From Myroides albus (GTDB lineage: Bacteria; Bacteroidota; Bacteroidia; Flavobacteriales; Flavobacteriaceae): DNA of 64,000 nucleotides. A program made the position numbers and the translations under genes. The stretch covers positions 1,259-65,258 of the forward strand of contig NZ_WMJX01000004.1 in NCBI RefSeq assembly GCF_009711045.1. Reading direction: 5' to 3'. The notes below the pieces were generated by a model. The model was not told where the DNA came from and did no database searches. It was given only the letters and a program-made list of their open reading frames with translations. How positions within the stretch are numbered: the first letter of the stretch is position 1; each line of letters starts with the position of its first letter. This document shows, in pieces, positions 1 to 7,861 of the stretch.

Positions 1-94
1 TAAATGAAGCTTTTTTCATTTCTAAGGGTGTTTTTCAATTAAATTTTATAAGTGAGTTTAAATTTTAGTTATGTTGTTTGTTTTAGTAGGTAGT

Positions 95-1312
95 TTATTG
101 TTTCTTTCTTTCTAATAAAGCCATGTAAAAACCGTCAAATCCCGATTCGTGGGCAAGAATCTTGTGGTCTTCAACGAAAGTAAAGTCTTTACCAGCCTCG
201 CTATTTAAAAAGTGTTCTATTTGTTTTTCGTTTTCTGAAGGTAAAATTGAGCAAGTAGCGTAAACTAATTTTCCTCCAGGTTTTAATATTTTAGAATAAT
301 CTTGAAGAACTTGTCGTTGAACTTGTTTGATTTCTTCTATAAACTCTGGTTTAAGCTTCCATTTGCTATCTGGGTTTCTCTTTAGCACACCAAGTCCACT
401 ACAAGGAGCGTCAATTAGTACACGATCAGCTTTGTCGTGTAGTTTTTTAATTGTTTTAGTTCCTTCAATGATGCGGTATTCTATATTGAAAGCACCGTTT
501 CTTTTGGCTCTTATTTTAAGTTGTTTTTGCTTGCTTTCATAGATATCCATAGCAATAATTTGCCCTTTGTTTTCCATTAACGAAGCAATGTGTAGTGTTT
601 TTCCACCTGCACCTGCACAAGTGTCTACCACTCTCATTCCAGGTTGTACATCTAATAAAGGAGCAACAAGTTGGGAAGAAGCATCTTGAACTTCAAAAAG
701 TCCTTCTTTAAAGGCATCTGTTAAGAAAACATTTGCGCGTTCTTTTAAAATTAAGGCATCTGGATATTCAGTAGTTTTGATTGTCTCAATGTCTAAATCC
801 ATTAAGATACCATAAAGTTTGTCACGTGTAGTTTTTAGGGTATTTACACGTAGAATCACACTAGCTTGTTTGTTTTGTGCCGCAATTTCTTTTGTCCACA
901 ATTCTTCACCCAGTTCTTTTATACCTAATTCATCCATCCAATCAGGGATAGATTCTCTGTATTTTCTCGTTTTTGTTAACTCGTCAAATCTTCCTTTGAT
1001 TCTTCGAACCGGAGTATTTTCAAAGTATTTCCAATCTGGTAAATTATAACCTCTCAGAACAGCCCATACAGCAAATACGCGCCACATATCATCTCTGTTA
1101 AATGGCTCTTTTACTTCAGCTATTTCGGCATATAGTCTTTTCCAACGTACTATTTCGTAAATTGTTTCTGCAACGAATTTTCTGTCAGCACTTCCCCAGC
1201 GTTTGTCTTTTTTTAAAGCTCTTGCTACCACTTTATCAGCATATTCTCCTTCGTTGAAGATTGCAAGTAGTGAGTCAATAACTGTAAATACAAGGTTTCT
1301 ATGTAGTCTCAT
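95..1312 (-). CDS. RsmB/NOP-family RNA (cytosine-C5) methyltransferase
   Basis: Predicted cytosolic S-adenosylmethionine-dependent enzyme that methylates C5 of a cytosine in RNA, most likely 16S rRNA. The N-terminal ~140 residues look like the NusB-like RNA-binding domain of RsmB. The catalytic domain shows the SAM loop DTCAGAGGKT (residues 230-239), the PC motif in DAPCSGLGVLKRNP (about 301-314) and the nucleophile motif YATCSILPSEN (about 351-361), so both family cysteines are present. The open frame extends to 1336, but I start at the ATG at 1312: a TAnnTTTG box (1336-1343, minus) and an upstream terminator lie exactly in the extension, so transcription begins after 1336. The length of 405 aa is normal. 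The exact target base (967-type or another) cannot be told from sequence. Confidence 0.9.
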   Translation of the reverse strand: MRLHRNLVFTVIDSLLAIFNEGEYADKVVARALKKDKRWGSADRKFVAETIYEIVRWKRLYAEIAEVKEPFNRDDMWRVFAVWAVLRGYNLPDWKYFENTPVRRIKGRFDELTKTRKYRESIPDWMDELGIKELGEELWTKEIAAQNKQASVILRVNTLKTTRDKLYGILMDLDIETIKTTEYPDALILKERANVFLTDAFKEGLFEVQDASSQLVAPLLDVQPGMRVVDTCAGAGGKTLHIASLMENKGQIIAMDIYESKQKQLKIRAKRNGAFNIEYRIIEGTKTIKKLHDKADRVLIDAPCSGLGVLKRNPDSKWKLKPEFIEEIKQVQRQVLQDYSKILKPGGKLVYATCSILPSENEKQIEHFLNSEAGKDFTFVEDHKILAHESGFDGFYMALLERKKQ

Positions 1313-1326
1313 TAATATATAAATAA

Positions 1327-1361
1327 AATAGCCCACAAATATACATCTTTTGTGAGCTATT
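1327..1361 (-). terminator. Terminator of the ECF sigma operon
   Basis: Thirteen-base-pair hairpin (arms 1327-1339 and 1349-1361, one G-U on the minus strand) followed on the minus strand by a TA-rich T tract, about 40 bases after the stop codon at 1398. Confidence 0.7.
1336..1343 (-). promoter_or_regulatory. -7 promoter box of the RNA methyltransferase gene
   Basis: TATATTTG on the minus strand matches the Bacteroidota TAnnTTTG consensus, about 24 bases upstream of the ATG at 1312. It sits inside the terminator hairpin of the ECF operon. No good TTG -33 element was seen. Confidence 0.6.
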
Positions 1362-1397
1362 AGAACATGACTAATGTTATTTTATCGTTATTAAATA

Positions 1398-1829
1398 TTA
1401 TTTCTTTTCCTTGTATTTACGAAGTAATTTTCGGTTGAAATCATCTTCGGCTTTTTTAAGTAATAAGATTTTTTTATTTGACAATATTTTTTTTGCTTCC
1501 GTTAAGAAGTCTTTTCGCGTACTAAAGTAAGCCTCTTCAAAATCAATGAGTTCCTGTATCTTTTTTGAAGCTTCTTTCTCACTCATGGTTTCAATCTCTG
1601 AAATTTCATTGTGTTTTAAGAATTTGACTATTTCATTGTGTCTCAATTCTGACATTTTATGGTCATAAGTATTGTACAAAGGCCAAAATTTTTCAGCTTC
1701 AGTTGTGCTTAAATTTAAAACTGAAGTTAGGTGAGCTATTTTTAATGAGCGAATTTGTTCTCCGTGATCTTGTGCTTTGATTGAAAGCATGCAGATAAAT
1801 AGAAAGAATAGGGTTATGTGTTTTTTCAT
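1398..1829 (-). CDS. Periplasmic Spy/CpxP-like protein of an ECF sigma module
   Basis: A 143-aa exported protein with a signal peptide (hydrophobic FFLFICMLSI ending in KAQD). The mature part is helical and charged and contains the phrase LNLSTTEAEKFWPLYNTYDHK, which resembles the LTxxQ/FWPLY repeats of periplasmic CpxP/Spy-type proteins. In flavobacteria such proteins are usually annotated 'sensor of ECF-type sigma factor'. It is the last gene of a three-gene unit, starting 3 bases after the preceding stop, so co-translation is likely. The role as a periplasmic sensor or chaperone acting on the anti-sigma factor is inferred from context; no ligand is evident. Confidence 0.7.
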   Translation of the reverse strand: MKKHITLFFLFICMLSIKAQDHGEQIRSLKIAHLTSVLNLSTTEAEKFWPLYNTYDHKMSELRHNEIVKFLKHNEISEIETMSEKEASKKIQELIDFEEAYFSTRKDFLTEAKKILSNKKILLLKKAEDDFNRKLLRKYKEKK

Positions 1830-1832
1830 AAA

Positions 1833-2240
1833 TTAATCATTTAAATAATACTCAATATCAATGTTTGTCAAGACGTAATCATTAATCTCTTTTTGATTGA
1901 GTTCAATGGATTGCTCTAATTCTTGGATGTCTTGTTCATCAAATGAATTGATGAAGTCACTTGATAGGGTGAGTGTTGTGTTGTATTCAATGTAGTTGCT
2001 TATTGCTTCGTCTTTGAGTGTTTCTTGTTTTTCAGAAGTATAGAAAAATGTCAAACCTATGACTAAAGCAATAGTGGCTGCTATTGAACTGTAATAATAG
2101 CGTTTGATTCTCTTTTGGGGTTTAGAAACGCTATTGTTTTTTTGTTCAATATTTTGCATCAATCTACCTTCAAAAGATTCGAAGTAGTTATCTGGCGTTT
2201 TAAAAAGCTTTTTATTATTAAAAGAAGTTTTTCTTTCCAT
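1833..2240 (-). CDS. Single-pass membrane protein, probable anti-sigma factor
   Basis: A 135-aa protein with a cytoplasmic N-terminal part of about 50 residues, one transmembrane helix (YYYSSIAATIALVIGLTFFY, about residues 48-67) and an acidic periplasmic tail. It contains no zinc-binding anti-sigma motif (HxxxCxxC). The position between an ECF sigma gene and a CpxP-like gene, and this topology, suggest that it holds the sigma factor at the membrane. That role is inference from context. I do not recognise the family by sequence alone. Confidence 0.6.
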   Translation of the reverse strand: MERKTSFNNKKLFKTPDNYFESFEGRLMQNIEQKNNSVSKPQKRIKRYYYSSIAATIALVIGLTFFYTSEKQETLKDEAISNYIEYNTTLTLSSDFINSFDEQDIQELEQSIELNQKEINDYVLTNIDIEYYLND

Positions 2241-2283
2241 GTTTTTAACCTTTCCATATTAGACGAAAAAAAGCGTCTTGGGT

Positions 2284-2829
2284 TTAATTGTCTTTTAAAT
2301 ATTCTTCTATTTTCTTCGATGCGATGTGGTATGACGCCTTTAGTGCACCGACACTTGTCTGTAATATTTCAGATAGAGAGTCATAGTCAATCTCTTGATA
2401 ATACCTCATTTTAAATACTAATTGTTGTTTTTCAGGCAGTGTGTTAATAGCTTTTTGCAAGAGAATCTCAGCTTCATCTCTATTGAATAATTCATCTGCG
2501 TATAACTGGTCTATGATGAGGTCATTGAGTTCTTCAGTAGAGACGCGTTGCATTCTACTTTTAGACTTGAGAAAGTCTAATGCCTGATTTGTAGCTATTC
2601 TGTACAACCAAGAGAATAACTTGCTATCTTGTTTGAAGGAATCTATATTATTGAAAATTTTGATGAAAGTCTCTTGAAGTATATCATCAGTGTCATCATG
2701 GTTGAATACAAGTGAGCGTATCTGATGATACAATCTTTCCTTGTACAAATGAACCACCTCGCGAAAAGCTTCGTTTTTTGTAGAAGGATTTTTTAACCGC
2801 TCTATTAAAGTTTGTTCGTCAAGATCCAA
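2284..2829 (-). CDS. ECF-family RNA polymerase sigma factor
   Basis: A 181-aa sigma-70-family extracytoplasmic-function factor. Region 2 spans about residues 25-95 and includes DDILQETFIKIFNNID and the -10 recognition segment FSWLYRIATNQALDFLKSK. Region 4 spans about 128-180 with the helix-turn-helix around IDYDSLSEILQTSVGALKAS. There is no region 1 or 3, as expected for ECF factors. It is first in a minus-strand unit with a membrane protein and an exported CpxP-like protein, suggesting an envelope-stress regulon. The 43-base gap to the next gene contains a small hairpin (2261-2278). The regulon cannot be told from the window. Confidence 0.9.
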   Translation of the reverse strand: MDLDEQTLIERLKNPSTKNEAFREVVHLYKERLYHQIRSLVFNHDDTDDILQETFIKIFNNIDSFKQDSKLFSWLYRIATNQALDFLKSKSRMQRVSTEELNDLIIDQLYADELFNRDEAEILLQKAINTLPEKQQLVFKMRYYQEIDYDSLSEILQTSVGALKASYHIASKKIEEYLKDN

Positions 2830-2901
2830 GGTGATTCTAATTTAAGATTGCGCTAAAAGTAAAATTAGGTAAACTCTCTGAGATTATACTAATAGTATTC
2901 T

Positions 2902-2909
2902 TATTTTTG
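2902..2909 (+). promoter_or_regulatory. -7 promoter box of the HAD phosphatase gene
   Basis: TATTTTTG, a full TAnnTTTG match, ends 11 bases before the ATG at 2921. The transcript would have a leader of only about 5-6 bases (nearly leaderless). Confidence 0.55.
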
Positions 2910-2920
2910 CTAAAAAAAAC

Positions 2921-3580
2921 ATGGTAAAGACAGTGATTTTTGATATGGATGGTGTTATTGTGGATACAGAACCTGTACACAGATACGCTTATCACAGACA
3001 TTTTGATGAATTGGGGATAGAAGTGAGTGAACATGTTTACAACTCTTTTACGGGACATTCTACTAAAAATACCTATGAGCGCATTAAAGAATTGTATGGT
3101 GTTCAAGGTGAGGTTAAGGATTTAGTCTTGCGCAAGCGAAATTTGTTTAATGATTCTTTCGACACGAAAGCAGATTTAGATTTGATTGCTGGAGTTCGCC
3201 CTTTGATTGAAGGTCTATATCAAGCAGGAGTTGAGTTAATTGTAGGTTCTTCAGCATCTAAAAGTACCATTGATAGAGTCTTTACTCGTTTTGGATTATA
3301 TCCTTTTTTTACCCATATAGTTAGTGGAGAAGACTTTCCTAAATCAAAGCCAGATCCCACTATTTTTTTGACTGCAGCTTCATTAGCCAAAAACAGTGAT
3401 AAGCAAGATTGTCTTATTATAGAGGATAGTACAAATGGTATAAAAGCAGCAAATGCTGCTGGTATTCGCGTTATCGGATATAAAAGTGAAAATTCGAAAC
3501 AACAAGATTATACGGGAGCTGATTATATCGTAAGGGATTTTCGTGAGATAGATGCTCAGTATATCATTGGACTAAAGTAA
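2921..3580 (+). CDS. HAD-superfamily phosphatase (beta-phosphoglucomutase-like)
   Basis: A 219-aa subfamily IA haloacid dehalogenase hydrolase. Motif I is DMDGVIVDTEP (residues 8-18) with the nucleophile Asp and the acid/base Asp. Motif II is the Ser in VGSSASKST (about 107). Motif III is the Lys in SKPDPTIF (about 143). Motif IV is IEDSTNGIKAA (about 165), whose Asp binds magnesium. An alpha-helical cap lies between motifs I and II. This is the architecture of beta-phosphoglucomutase and of phosphoglycolate or small sugar-phosphate phosphatases. The substrate cannot be told. It is transcribed divergently from the ECF operon and stands alone. Confidence 0.85.
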   Translation: MVKTVIFDMDGVIVDTEPVHRYAYHRHFDELGIEVSEHVYNSFTGHSTKNTYERIKELYGVQGEVKDLVLRKRNLFNDSFDTKADLDLIAGVRPLIEGLYQAGVELIVGSSASKSTIDRVFTRFGLYPFFTHIVSGEDFPKSKPDPTIFLTAASLAKNSDKQDCLIIEDSTNGIKAANAAGIRVIGYKSENSKQQDYTGADYIVRDFREIDAQYIIGLK

Positions 3581-3962
3581 GCTTGTATCATTTTGCAATT
3601 AGCACTTTTTATTTTTGAACAGATGGATTGGCAAGCTATCATTAAGTAACTATATAGCTATTGTATCAAAGGATAGGATCAAAGGTGCGTTTAGCTGGGA
3701 GAGGATTATAATCTTTTAATCTTTGAGTGACTTACATTTAAAGTTAATACAGGTTTCTGATTGTTTTTATGTTGTCAATGTTAAGTTATAATAGATTCAT
3801 TGTAGAGTTAATTCAAGTGTATCTATGTTATGTTTGATTGAAGTTATAAGGAACATAAAGATTTAAATAACAAGTTGAGCTTAGAAATAAAAGTGATTTG
3901 TTTTTTAAGTAGGGGGAATTTTGTAAATTTGCGTTCTTTGATTATAAACACAAAATATATAA
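3581..3962. other. Spacer of 382 bases without a recognisable gene
   Basis: Contains one TATTTTTG box (3610-3617) followed at 3623 by an ATG that opens only eight codons before a stop, possibly a gene relic, and at its right end the promoter of the next gene. I see no RNA gene or repeat. Confidence 0.5.
3897..3931 (+). promoter_or_regulatory. Promoter of the small membrane/TPR-like gene
   Basis: TTTG at 3897-3900, a 23-base spacer and TAAATTTG at 3924-3931 fit the Bacteroidota -33/-7 consensus. The ATG follows about 30 bases later. Confidence 0.65.
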
Positions 3963-4478
3963 ATGTTTCACAGGTATATTAAATTAGGTATTGCAGCTGC
4001 ACTTTTTGCAACAGCAATTTGGCAATTCGTAGAAGGGAATATAGGGAATGGGATTTTTCTATTGTTTTTAATGGGGTTAGTAATCCTATTGTACTTCAAA
4101 AACGAGTATATTCTTTTGGCTTTTTTAAAGCTGAGAAAACAAGATTTTGAAGGTGCTCAAAAATGGTTGGATAAGATTAAAAACCCTGAAACAGCTTTAG
4201 TGCGCAAGCAGAATGGATACTATAATTACCTAATGGGAATTATGACATCTCAAACTAACTTGAACGCTTCTGAAAAATACATGAAGAAAGCAATCGAATT
4301 GGGATTGAATATGGATCAAGATTTGGCCATGGCTAAGTTACAATTAGCTGGAATTGCTATGACTAAGCGCAGAAAAATTGAGGCGACTAAGCTTTTAAGT
4401 GAAGCGCAAAAACTTGACAAACAAGGAATGCTAAAAGAACAAGTAAAAATGATGAAAGAACAAATGAAGAGATTCTAA
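3963..4478 (+). CDS. Small membrane protein with cytoplasmic helical-repeat tail
   Basis: A 171-aa protein. Residues 8-50 form two hydrophobic segments (LGIAAALFATAIWQFV and GIFLLFLMGLVILLYF) like the DUF2892 family. The rest is a soluble, helical, lysine-rich domain with a TPR-like pattern (LNASEKYMKKAIELGLNMDQ, then KLLSEAQKLDKQG). I recognise it as a conserved flavobacterial hypothetical protein without known function. It has its own promoter and a strong terminator, so it is monocistronic. It is convergent with prfC. Confidence 0.7.
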   Translation: MFHRYIKLGIAAALFATAIWQFVEGNIGNGIFLLFLMGLVILLYFKNEYILLAFLKLRKQDFEGAQKWLDKIKNPETALVRKQNGYYNYLMGIMTSQTNLNASEKYMKKAIELGLNMDQDLAMAKLQLAGIAMTKRRKIEATKLLSEAQKLDKQGMLKEQVKMMKEQMKRF

Positions 4479-4503
4479 TCTCGTTTGTTTACAATATAAA
4501 AAA

Positions 4504-4530
4504 ACCTCTCAATTTATTGAGAGGTTTTTT
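4504..4530. terminator. Bidirectional terminator between the small membrane protein and prfC
   Basis: Stem CCTCTCAA/TTGAGAGG (4505-4512 and 4517-4524) with a 4-base loop, A-rich before and T6 after. It can end transcription from both sides. Confidence 0.85.
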
Positions 4531-4531
4531 A

Positions 4532-6124
4532 TTATATAATATCTTCAGATGTAAATCTCAGTTTTACTGAAGGGTATTTGCTTTGTGTCATTTGAATAGA
4601 GAATTCACTATTAGCTAAAAACACCAATTGTCCAGATTTGTCAAAGGCAAGGAACTTTTGTTTTACACGTTTAAATTCTTTAAACTCATCATTTTTAGGA
4701 TCATCTGGCTGTACCCAACATGCTTTATAAGCAGGGAAGTTTTCATACGTACATTTAGCTCCATATTCATGCTCTAAACGGTATTGTATTACTTCGTACT
4801 GAAGTGCTCCAACAGTACCAATTACCTTACGACCATTCATTTCAAGGGTGAATAACTGTGCTACTCCTTCGTCCATTAACTGATCAATCCCTTTTTCTAA
4901 TTGCTTAGATTTCATCGGGTCAGCATTGTTAATGTATCTAAAGTGTTCAGGAGAGAAACTTGGAATACCTTTAAATTGCATGATTTCTCCTTCAGTTAAT
5001 GTGTCTCCGATCTTGAAGTTACCAGTATCGTGAAGTCCTACAATATCACCAGCATAAGAGATATCTACAATTTCTTTTTTCTCTGCAAAGAAAGCATTCG
5101 GACTGGCAAACTTCATCTTTTTACCTTGTCTTACATGTAGATAAGGAGTGTTTCTTTCAAAAGTACCAGATACGATTTTAATAAAAGCTAAACGGTCTCT
5201 GTGTTTAGGGTCCATATTAGCGTGAATCTTAAATACAAAACCAGAGAAAGCATCCTCTTTAGGATCTACTAGTCTTGTGTCAGATTCTTTGGCTCTTGGA
5301 GAAGGAGCGATTTGAATAAAACAGTCTAATAGTTCGCGTACACCAAAATTGTTTAATGCAGAACCAAAGAATACAGGTTGTAGTTCTCCTTTTACATATT
5401 GTTCTCTGTCGAATTCCGGATAAATACCTTCAATGATTTCAAGTTCTTCTCTCAGTTTTCCTGCTGCAGTTTGCCCTACTAATTTGTCAAGTTCTCCAGA
5501 AGCTAAGTCTGAAACCTTAATGACATCTTCTATGTTTTTGCGGCTGTCATCACTGAATAAGTTGATATTCTTCTCCCAAATATTGTATATTCCTTTAAAG
5601 TCATACCCCATACCGATTGGGTAACTTAAAGGTGTAACTTTCAATTGAAGCTTTTGCTCTACTTCATCCATTAAGTCAAAAGCATCGCGACCTTCACGGT
5701 CAAGTTTGTTGATGAAAACAATCATAGGAATGTTTCTCATGCGACAAACTTCCACTAATTTTTCAGTTTGTTCCTCAACCCCTTTTGCCACGTCAATTAC
5801 GACAATCACACTGTCCACTGCCGTTAGTGTACGGAATGTATCTTCAGCGAAATCCTTGTGACCAGGAGTATCAAGAATGTTGATTTTTTTATCTTTATAA
5901 TTAAATGCAAGAACAGATGTTGCAACAGAAATACCTCTTTGACGTTCAATCTCCATAAAGTCAGAAGTAGCTCCTTTTTTTATTTTATTGTTTTTTACAG
6001 CACCAGCTTCTTGGATTGCTCCACCAAATAATAGTAATTTTTCTGTTAAAGTAGTCTTACCAGCATCTGGGTGAGCAATAACACCAAAGGTTCTTCTGCG
6101 TTCAATCTCTTTTAAAAAACTCAT
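4532..6124 (-). CDS. prfC: Peptide chain release factor 3
   Basis: RF3 is the cytosolic translational GTPase that removes RF1/RF2 from the ribosome after peptide release. At 530 aa it is full length (E. coli about 529). G-domain motifs: G1 AHPDAGKTTLTEKLL (about 17-31), the switch I segment RGISVATSVLAF (about 64-75), G3 DTPGHKDFAEDTFRTL (about 88), and G4 NKLD in VFINKLDREGRD (about 140). The domain II and C-terminal elongation-factor-like regions follow without gaps. A TACTTTTG box (6145-6152, minus) lies 21 bases before the ATG. It is monocistronic and convergent with its left neighbour. Confidence 0.97.
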   Translation of the reverse strand: MSFLKEIERRRTFGVIAHPDAGKTTLTEKLLLFGGAIQEAGAVKNNKIKKGATSDFMEIERQRGISVATSVLAFNYKDKKINILDTPGHKDFAEDTFRTLTAVDSVIVVIDVAKGVEEQTEKLVEVCRMRNIPMIVFINKLDREGRDAFDLMDEVEQKLQLKVTPLSYPIGMGYDFKGIYNIWEKNINLFSDDSRKNIEDVIKVSDLASGELDKLVGQTAAGKLREELEIIEGIYPEFDREQYVKGELQPVFFGSALNNFGVRELLDCFIQIAPSPRAKESDTRLVDPKEDAFSGFVFKIHANMDPKHRDRLAFIKIVSGTFERNTPYLHVRQGKKMKFASPNAFFAEKKEIVDISYAGDIVGLHDTGNFKIGDTLTEGEIMQFKGIPSFSPEHFRYINNADPMKSKQLEKGIDQLMDEGVAQLFTLEMNGRKVIGTVGALQYEVIQYRLEHEYGAKCTYENFPAYKACWVQPDDPKNDEFKEFKRVKQKFLAFDKSGQLVFLANSEFSIQMTQSKYPSVKLRFTSEDII

Positions 6125-6144
6125 TATTAAAAATTTTTAGGCTA

Positions 6145-6152
6145 CAAAAGTA
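6145..6152 (-). promoter_or_regulatory. -7 promoter box of prfC
   Basis: TACTTTTG on the minus strand, a TAnnTTTG match 21 bases upstream of the prfC ATG. No clear -33 element. Confidence 0.5.
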
Positions 6153-6293
6153 GTTATATTTTAAATAATTTGATAGTTTTTATTCCACAGGGCTAAAAGC
6201 AGAGATAAGACAAAGGAATATTGGAGTGTCTTTTAATAAGTTGATCAGTGATTGTTTCCCGTTAAAAGCAAATCCATTGTAATACAGATGGTG

Positions 6294-6410
6294 CTTTCTT
6301 GGGGTTTTCTAGGGGGATGCTTGCAGTTTGCTTGGGAAAACACCCCTTGTTCCCAGTAAAAGTGCAAGAATACCCGAAGAAAAGCGCAAGAAACCCCAAG
6401 AAAGGCTCCC
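6294..6410. repeat. Interspersed palindromic element, copy 1
   Basis: Bounded by a perfect 14-bp inverted repeat: CTTTCTTGGGGTTT (6294-6307) and its complement (6391-6404). The interior from CTTGCA (6320) through CCAGTAAA (6353-6360) to the GCAAGAA/CCCC modules (6364-6398) aligns in the same orientation and spacing with copy 2 at 43923-44012. The composition is richer in G+C than the surroundings. It is non-coding. I do not recognise it as a named repeat family; it resembles REP/BIME-type or miniature palindromic elements. Confidence 0.7.
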
Positions 6411-6942
6411 TCATTTTATATTCTTAATAAACCTATATTGTAGCTTTAAAGAGGGGCAATGATCAAGTACAAGTCAGTATGTCAATTGACTGATACCCCA
6501 ATAACAAACAAGTTTGTGTTTTTAAATAATCTCCTAAGTAGAAATATACTCAATAAAAAAGCTGCGACTTGGTGTAGTCATTGGTTCAAGGGACAAAAAG
6601 AAATTCTAATTAGATACTTTATGTTGTTTTTTGGGTTTTTGGTCAACAACTCAGCAATATTCTTCTTGATTCTGGTTGATTAGGTTTGATAGCTGTTAAT
6701 TAATCTTGTATTGCGTTTACCAAATTTTTTCACATAGGGTCAGCAGAGCGTTAGAGAATGAAGTTCTTCTTTTATCCACCTGATTAAATTTGTATTGTAT
6801 AATTTAGTTTTTCAAGTTAATTGCGTTTCTTACGTTGCACTATTTCGCGTAGTGGTGAAAGTGAAAAAAAGGTTTAGAAAGAGAATTTGGTTTATTTTTA
6901 AATACTCAAGCCTCTAAAGTATATATAAGTAAAGTATTTCGT

Positions 6943-6950
6943 TATTTTTG
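6943..6950 (+). promoter_or_regulatory. -7 promoter box of the lipoprotein-surA operon
   Basis: TATTTTTG matches TAnnTTTG. The start predicted from it (about 6957) rules out the TTG at 6956 as a translation start and favours the ATG at 6992. Confidence 0.55.
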
Positions 6951-6991
6951 TAAGATTGAATTTTAAAACAATAAAACTATTGTATTTGGAA

Positions 6992-7861
6992 ATGACTAAA
7001 TTTAAAAAGAAATGCCTGCAGTTGTGCTTTTTATCTCTTTCAGCATTAGTTGCTTATTCATGTGATGGCAAGGATGCAGAAACAAAGAATAATATGGCTG
7101 CTCGAGTAAACAATACTTATTTGGCAAAAGATAAATTAGAAGATATTGTTCCCGTAAAGGTAACTGGCAAAGATAGTCTTGCTTTTGTACATCGTTTTAT
7201 TGATAAATGGGCTACAAAGCAACTGTTAATCGAAGCAGCACAGTTAAATTTACCAGAAGATAAAGTCGTGGAAATCGATCAGTTGGTAGAGAACTTTAAA
7301 TCTGATTTATCTATAAAGGCTTATTTGGAGCTATTAGTGCAGAATAAGATAGACACCATTATATCAGATAATCAGTTAAAGGAGTATTACGAATCGTATA
7401 AGAGTAATTTTTTAGTAGATGATATGTTGGTTCAGTTGGCCTACGTGAATGTATTAAATGACAATACAAACTTTGCAACTATTAAGAGAAAGTTTAATTC
7501 TACAAAGTCAAGTGAGATTAATTCATTAGAAAATTTATCTTTGCAGATGAAGTCTTATTTTCTAAATGACGATGTGTGGATTGAAGTAGGTAATATTTAC
7601 GAAAGATTGCCGTTTATTACATTAGAAAATAGGAGGGATTTTTTACGTTCGAATTACAGTTTTGAATATAGCGCTGAATCAAGTACATATTTTGTACGTG
7701 TGAAGTCTGTAATCCCCAAAGGGGGAATCATTCCTTTCGAGTTTATAAAAAAATCATTGAGATCATTAATTATTAATGACCGCAAAGTAGAATTAATGAA
7801 ACAGATACAAGAAGATATTATAAAAGATGCAAAAAATAATAAGAGGTATGAGATTTTTTAA
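6992..7861 (+). CDS. SurA-like periplasmic lipoprotein without parvulin domain
   Basis: A 289-aa lipoprotein. The signal peptide MTKFKKKCLQLCFLSLSALV is followed by the lipobox-like AYSC (Cys about residue 24). The mature part resembles the N-terminal chaperone module of SurA/PrsA-type peptidyl-prolyl isomerases: a helical region around DKWATKQLLIEAAQLNLPED and the phrase LKEYYESYKSNFLVDDMLVQ. I see no complete parvulin (PPIC) domain. I chose the ATG at 6992 rather than the upstream TTG because the promoter box ends at 6950. The gene overlaps the following surA gene by 14 bases, so the two are translationally coupled. Likely role, by context and partial similarity: outer-membrane-protein folding in the periplasm. 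Confidence 0.7.
   Translation: MTKFKKKCLQLCFLSLSALVAYSCDGKDAETKNNMAARVNNTYLAKDKLEDIVPVKVTGKDSLAFVHRFIDKWATKQLLIEAAQLNLPEDKVVEIDQLVENFKSDLSIKAYLELLVQNKIDTIISDNQLKEYYESYKSNFLVDDMLVQLAYVNVLNDNTNFATIKRKFNSTKSSEINSLENLSLQMKSYFLNDDVWIEVGNIYERLPFITLENRRDFLRSNYSFEYSAESSTYFVRVKSVIPKGGIIPFEFIKKSLRSLIINDRKVELMKQIQEDIIKDAKNNKRYEIF

Larger units (their letters stand above)
6125..6991. other. Large divergent spacer holding a palindromic repeat
   Basis: About 870 bases between prfC and the SurA-pair lipoprotein. The centre (6294-6410) holds a G/C-richer palindromic element also found near 43.9 kb. The only long open frame (6459-6683) has no promoter, no recognisable domain and odd composition, so I do not call it a gene. 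The right end carries the promoter of the next gene. Confidence 0.6.

Noticed and set aside
2837-3106. 89-codon minus-strand frame opposite the HAD gene
   Set aside because: Shadow of the HAD coding sequence; no independent signal.
3610-3646. TATTTTTG box followed by an ATG with eight codons
   Set aside because: Could be a leader peptide or gene relic, but the frame is too short and there is no downstream gene it could control closely; kept only as a note on the spacer.
6459-6683. 74-codon open frame in the prfC-lipoprotein spacer
   Set aside because: No promoter box, no recognisable domain, patchy composition, and surrounded by non-coding repeat sequence. Most likely chance.
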